A program made the translations under genes and the position numbers. This document shows positions 12,071-23,083 of a stretch of 64,000 bases of DNA, in pieces. The stretch's first letter is position 1; each line of letters begins with the position of its first letter. A model generated the notes under the pieces. That model was not told where the DNA came from. It did not search any database and saw only the letters and a list, made by a program, of their open reading frames with translations. Origin of the DNA: Nectonema munidae (Eukaryota; Nematomorpha; Nectonematoida; Nectonematidae); NCBI GenBank assembly GCA_030549495.1, contig JAUIRK010001028.1, positions 248,001 through 312,000 on the forward strand, given 5' to 3'.

Positions 12071-12579
12071 TTCCAATGACACCATTTTCATTTAATTTTT
12101 TTTTAAAAAAGACACATTATGCTTAAACAAAAAGGTGGTTCGTAATTTTTTCAAAAATTTAGACAAAACTTTTGGAAGTAATGTCCATTTATTAAAATTT
12201 TTTAAAACTTTTGCAAAAATAAATTATTCTAGAGTATGTAGCAAACGATAAGCTTTCTAATGATATATATATCATAAAAAAGAAATATTGAAAAACAGTT
12301 GAATTCTTTCTTCAAATCAAACAAGTAAAAATTTCCAAAAAGTAGTATTGGTAGTATTAGTATTATTATTATTATTATTATATATTACATAAACATTTCA
12401 ACCAATCATATAGTTTTTATGAAATAAAACTGCAATTTCAAAGTTAAATTTTTTGAACTTTTAGGAAGAATTTTTGAAATGTGGCTTTCAATATGTATGT
12501 AAAATATTTTTTGAAAATTTTTATTTTAAGTATATTTTTTAAGCATTTTACGATTTACACATTTAAATATATAATAAGG
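12071..12579. other. AT-rich DNA, no gene seen
   Basis: Nothing supported except a TTA trinucleotide run at about 12361-12382. Confidence 0.5.
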
Positions 12580-12675
12580 CTGGCAAGTTTGGCGAGTTGT
12601 CTCCCCGGAGGTCTTGCCAGACCTCTGATAGACCTTTATTTAAATTTAATGGAGTTGGCAACCCTATATAAAGAA
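12580..12675. repeat. Short GC-richer palindromic element
   Basis: A block of about 95 bp whose ends are roughly inverted (GGCTGGCAAGTTTGGCGAG on the left, GAGTTGGCAACCCTA on the right) around GGAGGTCTTGCCAGACCTC, itself a near-palindrome. It looks like a small non-autonomous element, but no target duplication could be fixed. Confidence 0.4.
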
Positions 12676-13439
12676 AAAATGCCTAGTTATAACAAAAGTT
12701 AAATAATAATCTCTAGATGAAAATGCCACTTCATCGCAATCATTTGAAAACACGTTTGAAGAAGTTGTTCCCTCTCAACAAGAAAAGTATGCGAAATTTT
12801 TATATATAAATAAAAATCTATTGTTTGATACTGCATTCGGGATACTTTGACTTAAATTTAAGACCATTGTTCCCTTTTGCTTTGAGATCTGCTAGTGAGT
12901 TTATCTTACTTGTTTGAGTATGTTGATAATATTCTCTACCTTCTTTGTTGTTGTGTTTGTTGAATGTAAATAGATAGTGTTTTTTTCGTATTCAGCAAGG
13001 TTTGAATAAAAATTTTATTAATAAGGATAAATTATTCTGAATATTTGCACTGAAATCTTATTTCAGTATACCAGTTCAAAGATTTTGTACCTCACCCCTC
13101 ACTGTTTTGTCCAATAAACTTTGTCACCAAAATATATGAGTATAATTGATGCAATTTTACGTTGTCGGTATCTCATTCAAAGTATATGAAGCTTTCTTAG
13201 TTTCACTAGTAAATTTTGTTTTTCAATTTTCACGTTCGGTTTTGAATCTAAGCGTTTTAAGTAGCTCTAGGCCTACGTTTAACCGCTAGACCGATCACCA
13301 GTCAATAAGTTATATATTATTTTTATTTATTATTATATTTATTTTTTCTAATTTTTTTATTACAAAGTTGTAATAAATAGTCGTGATTAAAGGCATTGAA
13401 TTTCAAGAAATAATATTTTTGTAATAAATTTTGATTTGA

Positions 13440-13590
13440 AACTTACTGGGGTATTAAAATACCCCACGGCACTAATTAAGGGTTGCTTTTGCTGGCTTAA
13501 CCTATTTAGTTGTAGGGGTCCTCCACAAATGAAAAAGTGACTTAAAAATGGGAAACGGGATATAAAAAGAGGTTGGGAACCACCGTTTAA
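13440..13590 (-). mobile_element. Possible hAT-MITE end
   Basis: On the minus strand the segment starting at about 13585 reads CGGTGGTTCCCAACCTC, close to the widespread hAT terminus CAGTGGTTCCCAACC, and runs to AGGACCCCTACAAC at about 13510. The partner end and target duplication are not clear. It lies within the presumed first intron of the hAT transposase. Confidence 0.4.
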
Positions 13591-14334
13591 ACTATTAGCA
13601 TTGATAAATTGCTTAAAATGATTATTATTAGATGACAAAAGAATATTTCATGACTAAAACTCCATTAATTTGTATTCTTGTATTTTCATTTTGTTAGAGA
13701 AGAAAGCCTAGCAACAAAACTCGCAATGATTTAGGCTCTATTGATGATGAACCTGTTCAGCCCTTGATAATAGAATATGACCCTAAAAATATGGGAAAAA
13801 ATGCGTGATTTTAAACATGTGTGGTTCAAAAGTAGGCCATGGCTGGAATTTTCTTTGGAATCAAAATCACTTTTTTGTTTCTGCTGCAGACATTTTCAAT
13901 CTCATTCTAACCAAGACAAAGCTTTTATCCTCAATGGGTATAACTGGAAGCATGCTCTTGAAAGGAGTAAAGGTCTATCAAAACATGAGAAGTCAAAAAA
14001 TCATATTGAGGCATACAAAACATGGATTGAAAGAAGGCAAAGAATTTCTAACAGCTTATCTGTTTCATGTATTCTTAATGAAACGCTTTTGGCCAAAAAT
14101 AGGTATTTTATATATATATATAACCAAATTTTAGATATTTTTTTGTTAAATGTAAATTTTTAACAAAATAGGTATTACATCAAGTCGATATTTGAAATCA
14201 TCCAGGCTTTGCGTGGCCATGAGGAGCATGTTGAATATTTAGATTCAAATAAAATTGATTCACCAAATGGGATGTTTTTGCGATTGTTTGAATATACAAT
14301 GAAAAAAGATAATAAACTTGCAGAAGTAAGCTTT

Positions 14335-14960
14335 TAATATATTTTTTATCATATCATTTTTTATTCAGTTAATATAAAATAAATAATTACAATAGAGAAA
14401 TTTATGAAGTTTATTTATCATAGAATGAAGGTAACAAGGTTTACATACACACATAAAAAATAATAAGGATAAGAAATATAACAAAAGATAGAATACGATA
14501 TGTGATCGGATATTTCGCAAGGCCATAAACCCGCTTAAGGAGATATCCTAACTAAATAAACGATATAAAAAAAACGAAATATAAGTTATGAAAATATCAT
14601 ATACAACATAATTTAAATGTACAAGGATGATTAGGAAGGAGAACTAAAAAAGTAAAACAAATGAAAGAATTAATTAATTAAAATTATATACATATTTACA
14701 AGCAAAGCAATTAACTGGACAATAATTTGATAAGTATATGTATTAATGAATAATTTTTTTAAATATACTTTAAAAGAGCTAATTTTCATATTATTATTAA
14801 GATGGTGAATCAAAAAGTTATTCCACACTGAAGAAATTTTGTATTTCATAGTTTGTTTATATATTTGTTTACTGTAAAAAGGTAGAATAGCTTTATTAGC
14901 ATTACGCAATTAAAAGTTCGGTTTCGCGTTATAAAATAAAGGAGAGGTATGCGCCAAAAA
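14335..14960 (-). mobile_element. 5'-truncated LINE 3' end inside the hAT intron
   Basis: Minus-strand frame 14909-14670 encodes the tail of a non-LTR retrotransposon ORF2: RNANKAILPFY, then MKYKISSVWNNFLIHHL and FKVYLKKLFI, the familiar pattern of a basic strand followed by an SSVWN tryptophan motif and an FKxxLKKxL helix. It is followed by about 300 bp of 3' UTR with AATAAA near 14425. Only the C-terminus is present, as expected of a truncated insertion. It lies wholly in the gap between two hAT exons (14325 and 15069). Confidence 0.65.
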
Positions 14961-17219
14961 ATTTGAGTTGAATACAACCGATCTTATCTTTTTTTTTGTG
15001 AAACATTTCATTTTTAGAAAAAAGAACTGTATAAAAATATATTTTATTTTTTAATTATTTATTCATCAGATTTCAAAAACAATCCCGAAGAATGCAAAAT
15101 ACACATCCTCATAAATTCAAAACGAAATATTCAGCACCATGGCTTCATTTGTAGTTTCAAAAGTTGCAGAGGAAGTAAACTCACGTGAAGTTCCTTACAT
15201 TTGTTTGAAAGCCGACGGCATAAAAGATTGTAACTACACAGAGAATGTATCAATAGTAAAATTAAAAATTTGTTTATTTTGTCTTAACATTTATTGTTCA
15301 AGCATAGATCGTCAGATACTTCAAAGCGGGAGAATGTAACGAGAATTTGCTTGATGTTTGTTCATCAGAAGACGTGAGTGCGAAGTCCATTGCTGTAAAG
15401 AATTTGAAAACATTATATTTTAATAATCACTTAAAGGTAAACGAGGTGGAGTCCAGAGTATCATATGCGAACAATTGAAAAAAAGCATTCCATTTTTACA
15501 TTGTTTCATTCATCAGCTACAACCTCTCTATAATTAAATCGCTGAATGTGATTTCTGAGGTTTCCAAGGTGATAGCTCTCTGTAAAATGCTTTATAAATT
15601 TACTAAAAAGCACAGAGTATTTCAAAATTATTCTGGACAAACTTTAAAAAGGCTTCTAGAGCAAAGATGGTCTCTAGTCACTTGGAAACATTGACTGTTG
15701 TTTCCAACAACTTCGAAAATTTAAAAGATTTATTGAATTTCTTTTCGAACAATAACTCTAATCCAGAAATTTTATTGAAGCCCAAGGGCTACTTTTGCAA
15801 TTCGAGAAGCCGACATTTCTCTTACTCAAAAAAATAGTTGAACTGATGTCTAATCTCAATATCTATGCTCAGGTAAGCAAAAAAAAATTTATTTTAAATT
15901 AAAGCTATATATCGATACATTTACTTTAAGTCACATAACAGCAACTTGAATTGTTTGCTCACAATGGCGGAAACATTGTTAGAATCTTTACAATCTTTAG
16001 GAGAAAACAATGAATTTTTCGTTTAACGGAAAAAAACTTCCTCAAGTTTTTCAGATCAAAATCACTTCACCAAATTTTCCACATTATGCGTTCGTGAAAG
16101 CAATTACCCATTTTTCAGTTTATACAATGAAATAATTTACGCTTGTTTACTCAATGTGAAGCAAAGGTGAGTGATTTCTTTTAATTTGAAAAATGTTTAC
16201 TTTCTGATTTCAAAGTTTATGCTTTTTAACCTAATTTTAAGCTAAAGTAATGTAATTTTTTATTATATGGTATTCATTTGTTAATTTTATATTTGTAATG
16301 ATTTTTCATCTAATAGTAAAACTTTTTTGAAGATTTCAAGAACGTGATAGTGAATTTTTCAATGCTGTCAGATGTTTATGTCCAACAAACTCCCATTTTT
16401 TTTAACCAAGAAGAACTGAACACCATAGCTTCTCATTTTGGAATTATGAATGATTCTTTATTCGTCAGACAAGCAGAAGTTGCTAAAAGTCTTATATTGA
16501 AAAACTATAAAACTGATAAGCATAAAGATCTGAAAGACATTATTGAGATTATTTCTCCAATAAAGGAAGCAATAGAAAGCATTTACAATTTGTATATAGG
16601 TATAAAATTTGATTTGTAAAGTATATATTGTATTACAGTATTACTCGTACCAATTTTAATTATTGTAGGATCATTGACGATTCGTATCAGCACGGCTTCT
16701 TGCGAAAGGAGTTTTTCTTTTTTCAAGCGCATTTTGTCTGAACAAAGATCATCATCAATGCTCCATGAACGAAAGCGAAATCTTATACTTTTATCGTATT
16801 TGAGAAATTATACAAGGAACATTAATCTTGATGACCTTATGAAGGTGTTTGCTGAAAATTCTCGCAGAATTCAATTGTTTTAGCTTAGAACAAAAATAAT
16901 TTAGCGGCTCTATATTGCTACTGGCGACTCTACCTCTTTAAAGAGAGAACGCTCTTAATACCTCACAAAACATTGAAAACTTTTATGAATTTAATAGTGA
17001 AAAATTATCGTTTAAATCTGTAAAAAAAATGTTTTATCAAAATTGAAATCAAGCCAATTCATCTATTATTATTATTATCAATGTTTTGAAGATGGTGTGG
17101 AAAATTGAGAATTTTTCGGATGAATTTTAAAAACTTAATCAGGGTGATTCAGATTTTTCAATATAAGCCTATTTTTTGTGCTCCCTCCCATGTACTTCGC
17201 TCTGGCTACGCCACTGGTA

Positions 17220-17870
17220 GCGGATGTTTTATCTTAGACAGGTGGTGCCGCTGCTTCCTTGGGGGAACTGAAATCCCTGCATAATTCCAATTCATCCTGG
17301 TGTTGAACGCTTTTGAAACTTTGTGAGATAGCGTAATGTGGCATACTCAATTGAGGGCTAAATTAAAACCCCAATTCCTCATACCTCGAAGTACTCTAAT
17401 TCAAGCCACGGCTTCATTTCAGCGTCTTTCTATTGACTTCAAAGGCACAGTCCTTTATCTTCAGGCTGTCGCTACTTATTCACTGTTATTGACAAATACA
17501 GCAGATTTTCCTTCGTCTTTCCTTGACAAGATTTCATTTCCCTAAAAAGGTATAAAATGCTTAGCCACTACATTTTCTATTTTTGGATTTCCTTCAATTA
17601 TTATTATTCATTCTGATCGAGGTGCTACTTTTACATCCCAAGATTTCAAGCTTTTTTTGCTTCAGCTCGGAATTAGTTCAAGTAATACAACTGCATACTA
17701 TCCAAGAGGAAACCGCCAGTGTGAAAGATACCATGGTATTATCTGGAAACTTGCATTGGAATAAAAGCAGTTACCACTAAGCGCTTGCCAAGATGTTCTA
17801 TCTGAATCTCTGCATGCCATCCGCTCACTTCTCTGCACCACTACTAATGCCACCCCTCATTAAAGTATCT
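17220..17870 (+). mobile_element. Ty3/gypsy-type LTR retrotransposon fossil (integrase region)
   Basis: A fragment of an LTR-element pol gene covering part of the integrase, recognised by FQRLSIDFKG, IIIIHSDRGATFTSQDF and NTTAYYPRGNRQCERYHG. These carry the spacing of the integrase core (D...D-35-E region) in the gypsy lineage. It is broken in several places, no LTRs or other genes of the element are visible, and it ends near the left border of the second piggyBac. It is old, by its decay. Confidence 0.75.
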
Positions 17871-19469
17871 TCACTTTTGAGAGGCATTTTTAAGAAATGT
17901 TATAGAAATAGGTCTGTGGTTGACATGATCTTTTCTTACTCGATTTGAGATGAAACAATTTGGCCCAGGTCTTGACTCAACATTTATTGAGCTTTCACAT
18001 TTCAAAAAACATTCTACAAGAGCTATTCTGAAATCTTTTTGTCTTATGTTTGTAGAATGTATAAGAGAAAAATTTCCAAGCATAAACAGCAGAAATATTA
18101 ATTGCATTAATAATAATCAAGTTTCAATACCATTTTTTGACAAATATGTTTCGCCGGAAGTCAGCAAGAGCTCTATCCATAATATCTACACCACCCATCC
18201 CAAGGTTATATGCGTTTACACTATGAGGAAGAGGAACTAAAATGATATTTTTTTCTTTAACTCTTCTTGTAGTTTTACCAATAGGCAGAACTCCTTCAGC
18301 ATCGCTACAAAGAGTAACTACCGAATTGTCATGCCATTTAACAACTTCATCTGATCTAAAGTCAAAAGGCCCTCTTTCGAGTTTTTTCATTTCTTTGGTG
18401 TCAATTAATGGACATTAATTCAACCTATTTTCTCTTACACTTCTAGTTGCTCTAAAATGTCTTTCTTTTAAAGATTTCATCAAATCATATGAACTAAAAA
18501 AGTTATCCATAAAAATATGATGATTAGAAGGAGTTTACATACTTTTAGTAAAGAATTTACAACTCTTCTACTCAGCGGTCCAATTCCATTATCACTTTCT
18601 CCTTCATATATTTCAACACAGTAAGGTAAACCTGTTGGGCTGCAAAGCGCCCATATTTTATAGCCAAATACGTTGGGCTTTGATTTGATAAACTGCTTGG
18701 AAGAGTGTCTTCCAAAATATAGCACCATTGATTCGTCAATTAACAAATTTTCATGCAAAACACCGAATTTTATCATCTTTAAATTTAACAAATTGTATAA
18801 AGGTTTCGTCTTTGCCATTTTTGAACTCTCCAAGTTTTGATTATTATCAGCTACGTGAAGGCTACGCTTTATTTATTGAAAATTATTTCGAGACATTGTT
18901 TCTGCAAAGGGTTTGCATTCAAGTTGAAAAGACTTCAACCAATAACCTCTTTCTGAACTTCGAATATTGTAACCTGAGAGTATTAATCCTAGGAACTTCA
19001 ACATATCTTTTTTATTTATGTTAAACGAGGGTTTATTTTTATCTCATTTTCCATATTTCTTAGTTTCTTCTACTAACAAATTAACTATATCATCGAAAAA
19101 ATATTTGTATACTCCAAATTCATCATAAGACCAAAGAAAAGGATGCAAATTTAGTAAGTCTTTGAAACGTTCTTTTTCAGATGAAGGGGGAAAATTTTTT
19201 TCTTTCAAATGTTTTTTTCGCCAGTTCGGTGTAACTTTTTTACATTTTTTAGTTTTTCTCTTCATTTGCTCTTCAACCACATCATCACTAAAATCTTCAT
19301 TTACAAAAACATCCAATTCATCGGCTACTTCTACAGGAATATTTTCATCATAATTTTCATTATCAACATCTTCTCTACCACTATCTTCACCTCCTTCAGG
19401 TGGCCCAGTTATAACAATATCAGTAGCTGGAGTTGATTCACTTTCAATCTCTTCTATTGCTTCTCTCAA
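17871..19469 (-). pseudogene. piggyBac transposase pseudogene (copy 2, PGBD-like)
   Basis: The transposase reads from about 19469 leftwards. An acidic N-terminal part (VADELDVFVNEDFSDD) is followed by a basic stretch (KRKTKKCKK) and FPPSSEKERF. A gap follows to 18833, where MESSKMAKTKPLYNLLN leads into the catalytic domain. The aspartates are in LLIDESMVLYFGRHSSKQFI (about 18740), FMDNFFSSYDL (about 18500, a different frame from the preceding piece) and GGVDIMDRALADFR (about 18170). The tail piece with FRIALVECFL (about 18020) stands where the last helices should be. The cysteine-rich C-terminal finger was not seen. The segment 18840-19040 lacks a clear frame, so the copy has at least three breaks and a missing end. 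Confidence 0.82.
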
Positions 19470-19970
19470 ATATTTAATTTTTCCGGTTCATTTTTAAAAA
19501 CCTGGAAAATATCAATTGCAAAAAACAAATTAAAAATATTTAAAAAAATATATTTCAATATAACATTTTATTATTATATTATCCCAATGTCTGGACTAGA
19601 TATGCAGACCTAATTTTAAAACAAATAAAAAAATATTAGAATACGATATTTTCACATTTTTAAAACATTATATTATTTTTTGATATGTCTTATTTAATAT
19701 TAAGGAAGTTTCGGTCTGGTGTTGACTTATTTTGACGTTTCTTCAACATTTTTATGACTAGTCTTAATTTTAAAAAAATTTAAAAAATCGTAGAATTTAT
19801 ATTGCTCTCACAATTAAAATAATTCAAATTTTCGTTTTTTTTATGTAGTAAAAATCAATATTTTATATTTATAGATAAAATGAACAAAAATTGGTAAAAA
19901 ATATTAGTTTTTTTTATTAAATCATGTTTGAAATAAAGGTCTACATTTGTAGGCATTGGACTAATATGGG
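17871..19970 (-). mobile_element. piggyBac DNA transposon copy 2 (different family from copy 1)
   Basis: A minus-strand piggyBac whose transposase pieces occupy 17871-19469. Its 5' (right) terminus is visible: on the minus strand it reads TTAACCCATATTAGTCCAAT, then a small hairpin GCCTACAAATGTAGACC, with the TTAA target at 19971-19974. The left terminus was not found. The copy may be truncated where it meets the gypsy fossil, near a TTAA at about 17861. The end is unlike copy 1 (ACCGTACA) but resembles the TTAA-flanked MITEs of this window. Confidence 0.75.
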
Positions 19971-19974
19971 TTAA

Positions 19975-20385
19975 AATACCTTGGAGAAGACGATGCAGAA
20001 GTTGGATGTGTAAGAATGAAGCTTTGCCCACATGCCGAATTGAAGACTCTTTTCCGAATAAATGTGTTTTCTTCGTATCATCAGATGCAAGCGCATTATT
20101 ACACTAGTCTGCGTTTCAAAACTTTTTTAAAAAAGTCAAGGGTTTTTTCAAATGATTTAGGACCCTTTTTGCGTATTGAATTCAAAAGTACAATTTTTTT
20201 TGGGTCAAGTCTGGTTTCTCAGATATTGTCTATTTCTTTTCCAGCATATTTTTCTAAAATATCGCAATTCAAGTGTTTATTTGCTTTGCTTTTGCAAAAC
20301 CGGTCGTGGGTAACCTTTAATAATTTTTAATTTCTATTTTTTATTCCTTTAATTATTTTTACTTCTCTTTTCAAGTCTAGAAAAA
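19975..20385. other. Intergenic DNA, no gene seen
   Basis: An open frame at 20016-20330 has no recognisable product. This is the flank between piggyBac copy 2 and the unknown multicopy family. Confidence 0.4.
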
Positions 20386-22230
20386 TGGATTGGAAGTGTA
20401 AAAACAATCCTAATAGGTTCTGTAATATATGCCGACATGTGATTCTTCCAGACCGTCAAGCAAAAATCAGGGATTTTGTAAAGAAGGCATATCACGATTA
20501 CTTTGGAGTCAAAGTAGGGGACTAGGATAAGCTATTCGCTCCCGCTGCAAAACATGTGTAGAGAACTTATGGGATTGGAGGAACAAGAAAAGAGTATGTC
20601 ATTTGGTGTCCCAATGGTGTGGAGGGAAAGGAAAGATCACGTTACCGGCTGTTACTACTTTTGTATGACAAATCTAAAGGCATCAATCGCAAGAACAAGC
20701 ACCATGTTCAATACCAGATGTTCCTTCTGTCATAAGGAATCTAGTTCTGATTTCGAATCTAGTGATATGATTGATAAAGCTAAGTGTGATGAGACCCAAG
20801 CTGAACTCAATGACCTGACACGAGACATGAATCTTTCTAAGGAGTCTGCCCAGCTACTGGGTTCTCGTTTTCGAGAGAAATGTCTACTGGCGCCAGGAAC
20901 AACATTCTATTGGTATCGGGACCGCGAGAAGGAATTTTAAAAATTCTTCATGTTTGATGAAGCATATTCACTGGTCTACTGTAGCAATATTGCTGACTTG
21001 ATTGAATTACCTGGTCTGAAGCAGGGGCGCACATCCTCAAAATTATTGAGAGGGAGAAATTTTTTCTTGCAATTTTCAAAATTAGTGGTCTGGAAATACC
21101 ACGGGAGACCAAATATTCAAGCAATCCTTTAAAATACAGTGTATTCAGCGCATACCTAAAGTCCTAAATTTATAAGACTACTTTATATTTACAAAATTGG
21201 TGAATTTAAATACTATACTTCCAGCGAAAATATTTTAATTAAATTTGCATATCGAATATAGTGCGCAGAAAAATGCCCCCAATTAAAAAGTAGGAAAAAA
21301 ATGCCCCCAATTTAAAATTAGGAAAAAATGCCCCAACACAAAAAAATTCAAAAAATTATTAATTAAAATTTTAAAAAAAGATATGTCAAATAAAGATTTT
21401 TTGTAAAAAAAAAAGTTAACTTTTCTTTTATTCTTTAAATTTAATTAAAATAAACTAAAAAACTCAGCATACGACAATTTTTTAAATACAAAATTTTTTT
21501 TATAAAACAGCAAATATTTTGGACTTTGTGTGTATCAGAACACTTTCTAAATATAATTTGTATTTTAATTGATTTTAAGACACATTCCCACAAATCTGCA
21601 CCTTTGCTATTGTTTTCAAGAACTTTATAGACAAAAAACCCTATAGATTAAGAATTTTAGCCTTTCAAAACGGTACCAAATAAAAATATTTATATAATTA
21701 AAAAATCCTAAAAATCAAAAATTAGGGGGCATTTTTTCCTACTTTTTAATTGAGGGCATTTATTCTGAAGTATGATGCCATGGAATGGAGACTTTTCACT
21801 GAATCATCTAACAGAAGTCTCAAAGCAGTTCTTCTGAATATCGGAAATAAGTTTTCATCTATCCCTGTTGGGCACTCAGTTGAAATGAAAGAATCCCACA
21901 AAAGCATGGAACGTCTGTTGTCTGCTCTGAACTACCAGAAACATAAATGGTGTGGAGATCTTAGAGTTGTTGGACTCATCCTAGGACTTCAAGGTAGTTT
22001 ACCCAGAATAGTTAATGGAGAATTTTCGCCAACTTGGTGCGCGTATGTCAGTGAAAGTGCACTTCCTCCGGTCTCTTCTGGAATATTTTCCAGAGAATTG
22101 CGGAGACTTCAGTGAAGAAAAGGGCAAGCGCTTTCACCAAGATATCAGTGTTATGGAGGAACGCTATCAAGGCGGATGGGATGTCAACTAAAGAGGCCTA
22201 AAGAGGGATGCGTAGTCTGATCAGCATAAA
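20386..22230 (+). pseudogene. Decayed copy of an uncharacterised multicopy invertebrate ORF family
   Basis: The protein pieces match, from memory, an uncharacterised family found in many copies in arthropod and other invertebrate genomes. It starts MDWKCKNNPNRFCNICRHVI, with a CxxC pair, then LPDRQAKIRDFVKKAY. Later come SFGVPMVWRE, a second Cys motif, LTRDMNLSKESAQLLGSR, APGTTFYWYRDREKEF, then WRLFTESSNRSLKAVLLN, IPVGHSVEMKESH, LLSALNYQKHKW and the tail with RFHQDISVMEERYQGGWDV. The paired-cysteine start and the repeated occurrence of the family suggest a mobile element, but its mechanism is unknown to me. This copy is broken in several places and split by an insertion of about 0.75 kb. Confidence 0.65.
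21019..21765. mobile_element. Insertion with GCCCC-rich inverted ends inside the unknown ORF family
   Basis: This block interrupts the ORF family between ...IADLIELPGL and KYDAMEWRLF. The motif TCTGAAG occurs on both sides (about 21013-21019 and 21763-21769) and could be a 7-bp target duplication. Inside, an inverted repeat of about 38 bp is clear: a left copy starting AAAAATGCCCCCAATTAAAA (about 21268) and a right copy ending ACTTTTTAATTGAGGGCATT (to 21761). The first part (CAGGGGCGCACATCC at 21020) has the look of a hAT tip, so two nested insertions are possible. Confidence 0.55.
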
Positions 22231-22862
22231 CGAAAGTTCCCCAAGAGATCATTCATTCATGAGTCGCTTCCCTGGTTCTTCATTATACTCTTCATGCTAT
22301 CTATTCAAAATATTTTGTTTTATTCACCTACAAATAGATCGGAATTTAGGAGTTTTTTAATGTGCTAATATTTCATTAAGCTGATCTCATTGAGTAAAAT
22401 GAGCATGCTTTTTGGATTCCTAGTCTTGTGAATACAAGTCCTATCGAAAAAGTTTGTATAAAGTCAAAATAAAGGAATGATTAGGATAAATATTTTTTAT
22501 TATAAAAAACTTTTACATAATAAAAAAAAATTGTATGTAGGCATTTTAGAGAATAAATCAAAATTAAACTACAATATTTTGAAAGAGATAATAAACACTT
22601 GGAAATGGAAAAAAAAGTCTAAGAAGATTATTAAGAAAAAAAGTGATAAAAGATCTATAAAAATAAAATTTAAAAAAACAATACTTGGTTGAATCAAAAA
22701 ATAAAATGCATGATTGGAATGCGGTGAAGGAAGGATAAAAGAAGAAGAATTTGTTAAAAAGAGAGAGGGAGGGAGGGATAAACCTTGGAAAACATGTCAA
22801 AAAGGAAAAAATAATAATAATGAGAGAGTGGATATCGGCCATCAAAAATAATGGAGGCGAAC
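22231..22862. other. Flank and probable 3' UTR of the Ly6-like gene
   Basis: No independent gene. On the minus strand this is the DNA downstream of the Ly6-like stop codon. A minus-strand AATAAA lies at about 22496-22501 and could end that transcript, but this is not certain. Confidence 0.35.
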
Positions 22863-23083
22863 TTAAAGCAAAAAAAGATAAGAAAATAAAAAGAGATTGA
22901 GGAACGTGATAATCGCCTGCTTCAGGATGCAAAGTTGGGGTGGGGAGGAGGCTGGGTTGCAGGCATCGTAGTCACAGGTTCTGACACAGGAGCGATATTC
23001 TCGGAAATCATTCTTCCTTTTGATAAAATCGCACCAGTTTCCCATGTTGGTTGAGGAACAGAATCTCTTTTGAATGATCTGGC
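22863..23083 (-). CDS. Ly6/quiver-like gene, last coding exon
   Basis: The acceptor is TTGATTCAAG just above 23083. The exon supplies two bases to a split Gly codon, then QIIQKRFCSS, NWCDFI, EYRSCVRTCDYDACN and a hydrophobic C-terminus, with the stop at 22863-22865. Five of the ten Ly6 cysteines are here. The length is consistent with a terminal exon of 72 codons plus stop. Confidence 0.8.

Larger units (their letters stand above)
12712..16883 (+). pseudogene. hAT transposase pseudogene with TTF-type zinc finger and C-terminal dimerisation domain
   Basis: A transposase of the group that also gave ZMYM-like and 52-kDa-repressor-like proteins. Visible parts are: the TTF/BED-like finger (WFKSRPWLEFS, then SLFCFCCRHF, NWKHALERSKG and KHEKSKNH) at 13829-14010; RYYIKSIFEIIQALRGHEEH at 14172-14230; TIPKNAKYTSS and the region with KADGIKDC (15080-15230); and the hAT C-terminal dimerisation signature TIRISTASCERSFSFFKRIL with LLSYLRN (16677-16810). 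Putative introns are 14108-14174 (67 bp), 14326-15068, one after 15872 and 16600-16668. In-frame stops, for example soon after AKYTSS near 15117, and frame changes in 15330-16150 show it is inactive. Confidence 0.8.
12700..17213 (+). mobile_element. hAT transposon (ZMYM/TTF-finger type), decayed, introns retained
   Basis: A plus-strand hAT copy. Its right end reads GGCTACGCCACTG (ending 17213), the reverse complement of the classic CAGTGGCGTAGCC hAT terminus. The left terminus was not found. The coding parts lie in order: an N-terminal exon near 12712-12789, the TTF-type zinc-finger exon 13700-14107, a catalytic-region exon 14175-14325, further pieces 15069-15872 and 16344-16599, and the C-terminal dimerisation region 16669-16883. 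The gaps behave as introns, with good GT and AG borders at several joints. A LINE 3' end sits in one of them. Confidence 0.8.

Noticed and set aside
13805-14134. Second-frame open reading frame over the hAT zinc finger
   Set aside because: The overlapping frame from 13777 holds the zinc-finger motif, so this one is a shadow.
22564-22932. Minus-strand frame rich in Phe, Leu and Ser
   Set aside because: It overlaps the Ly6 last exon in another frame and runs into low-complexity sequence.
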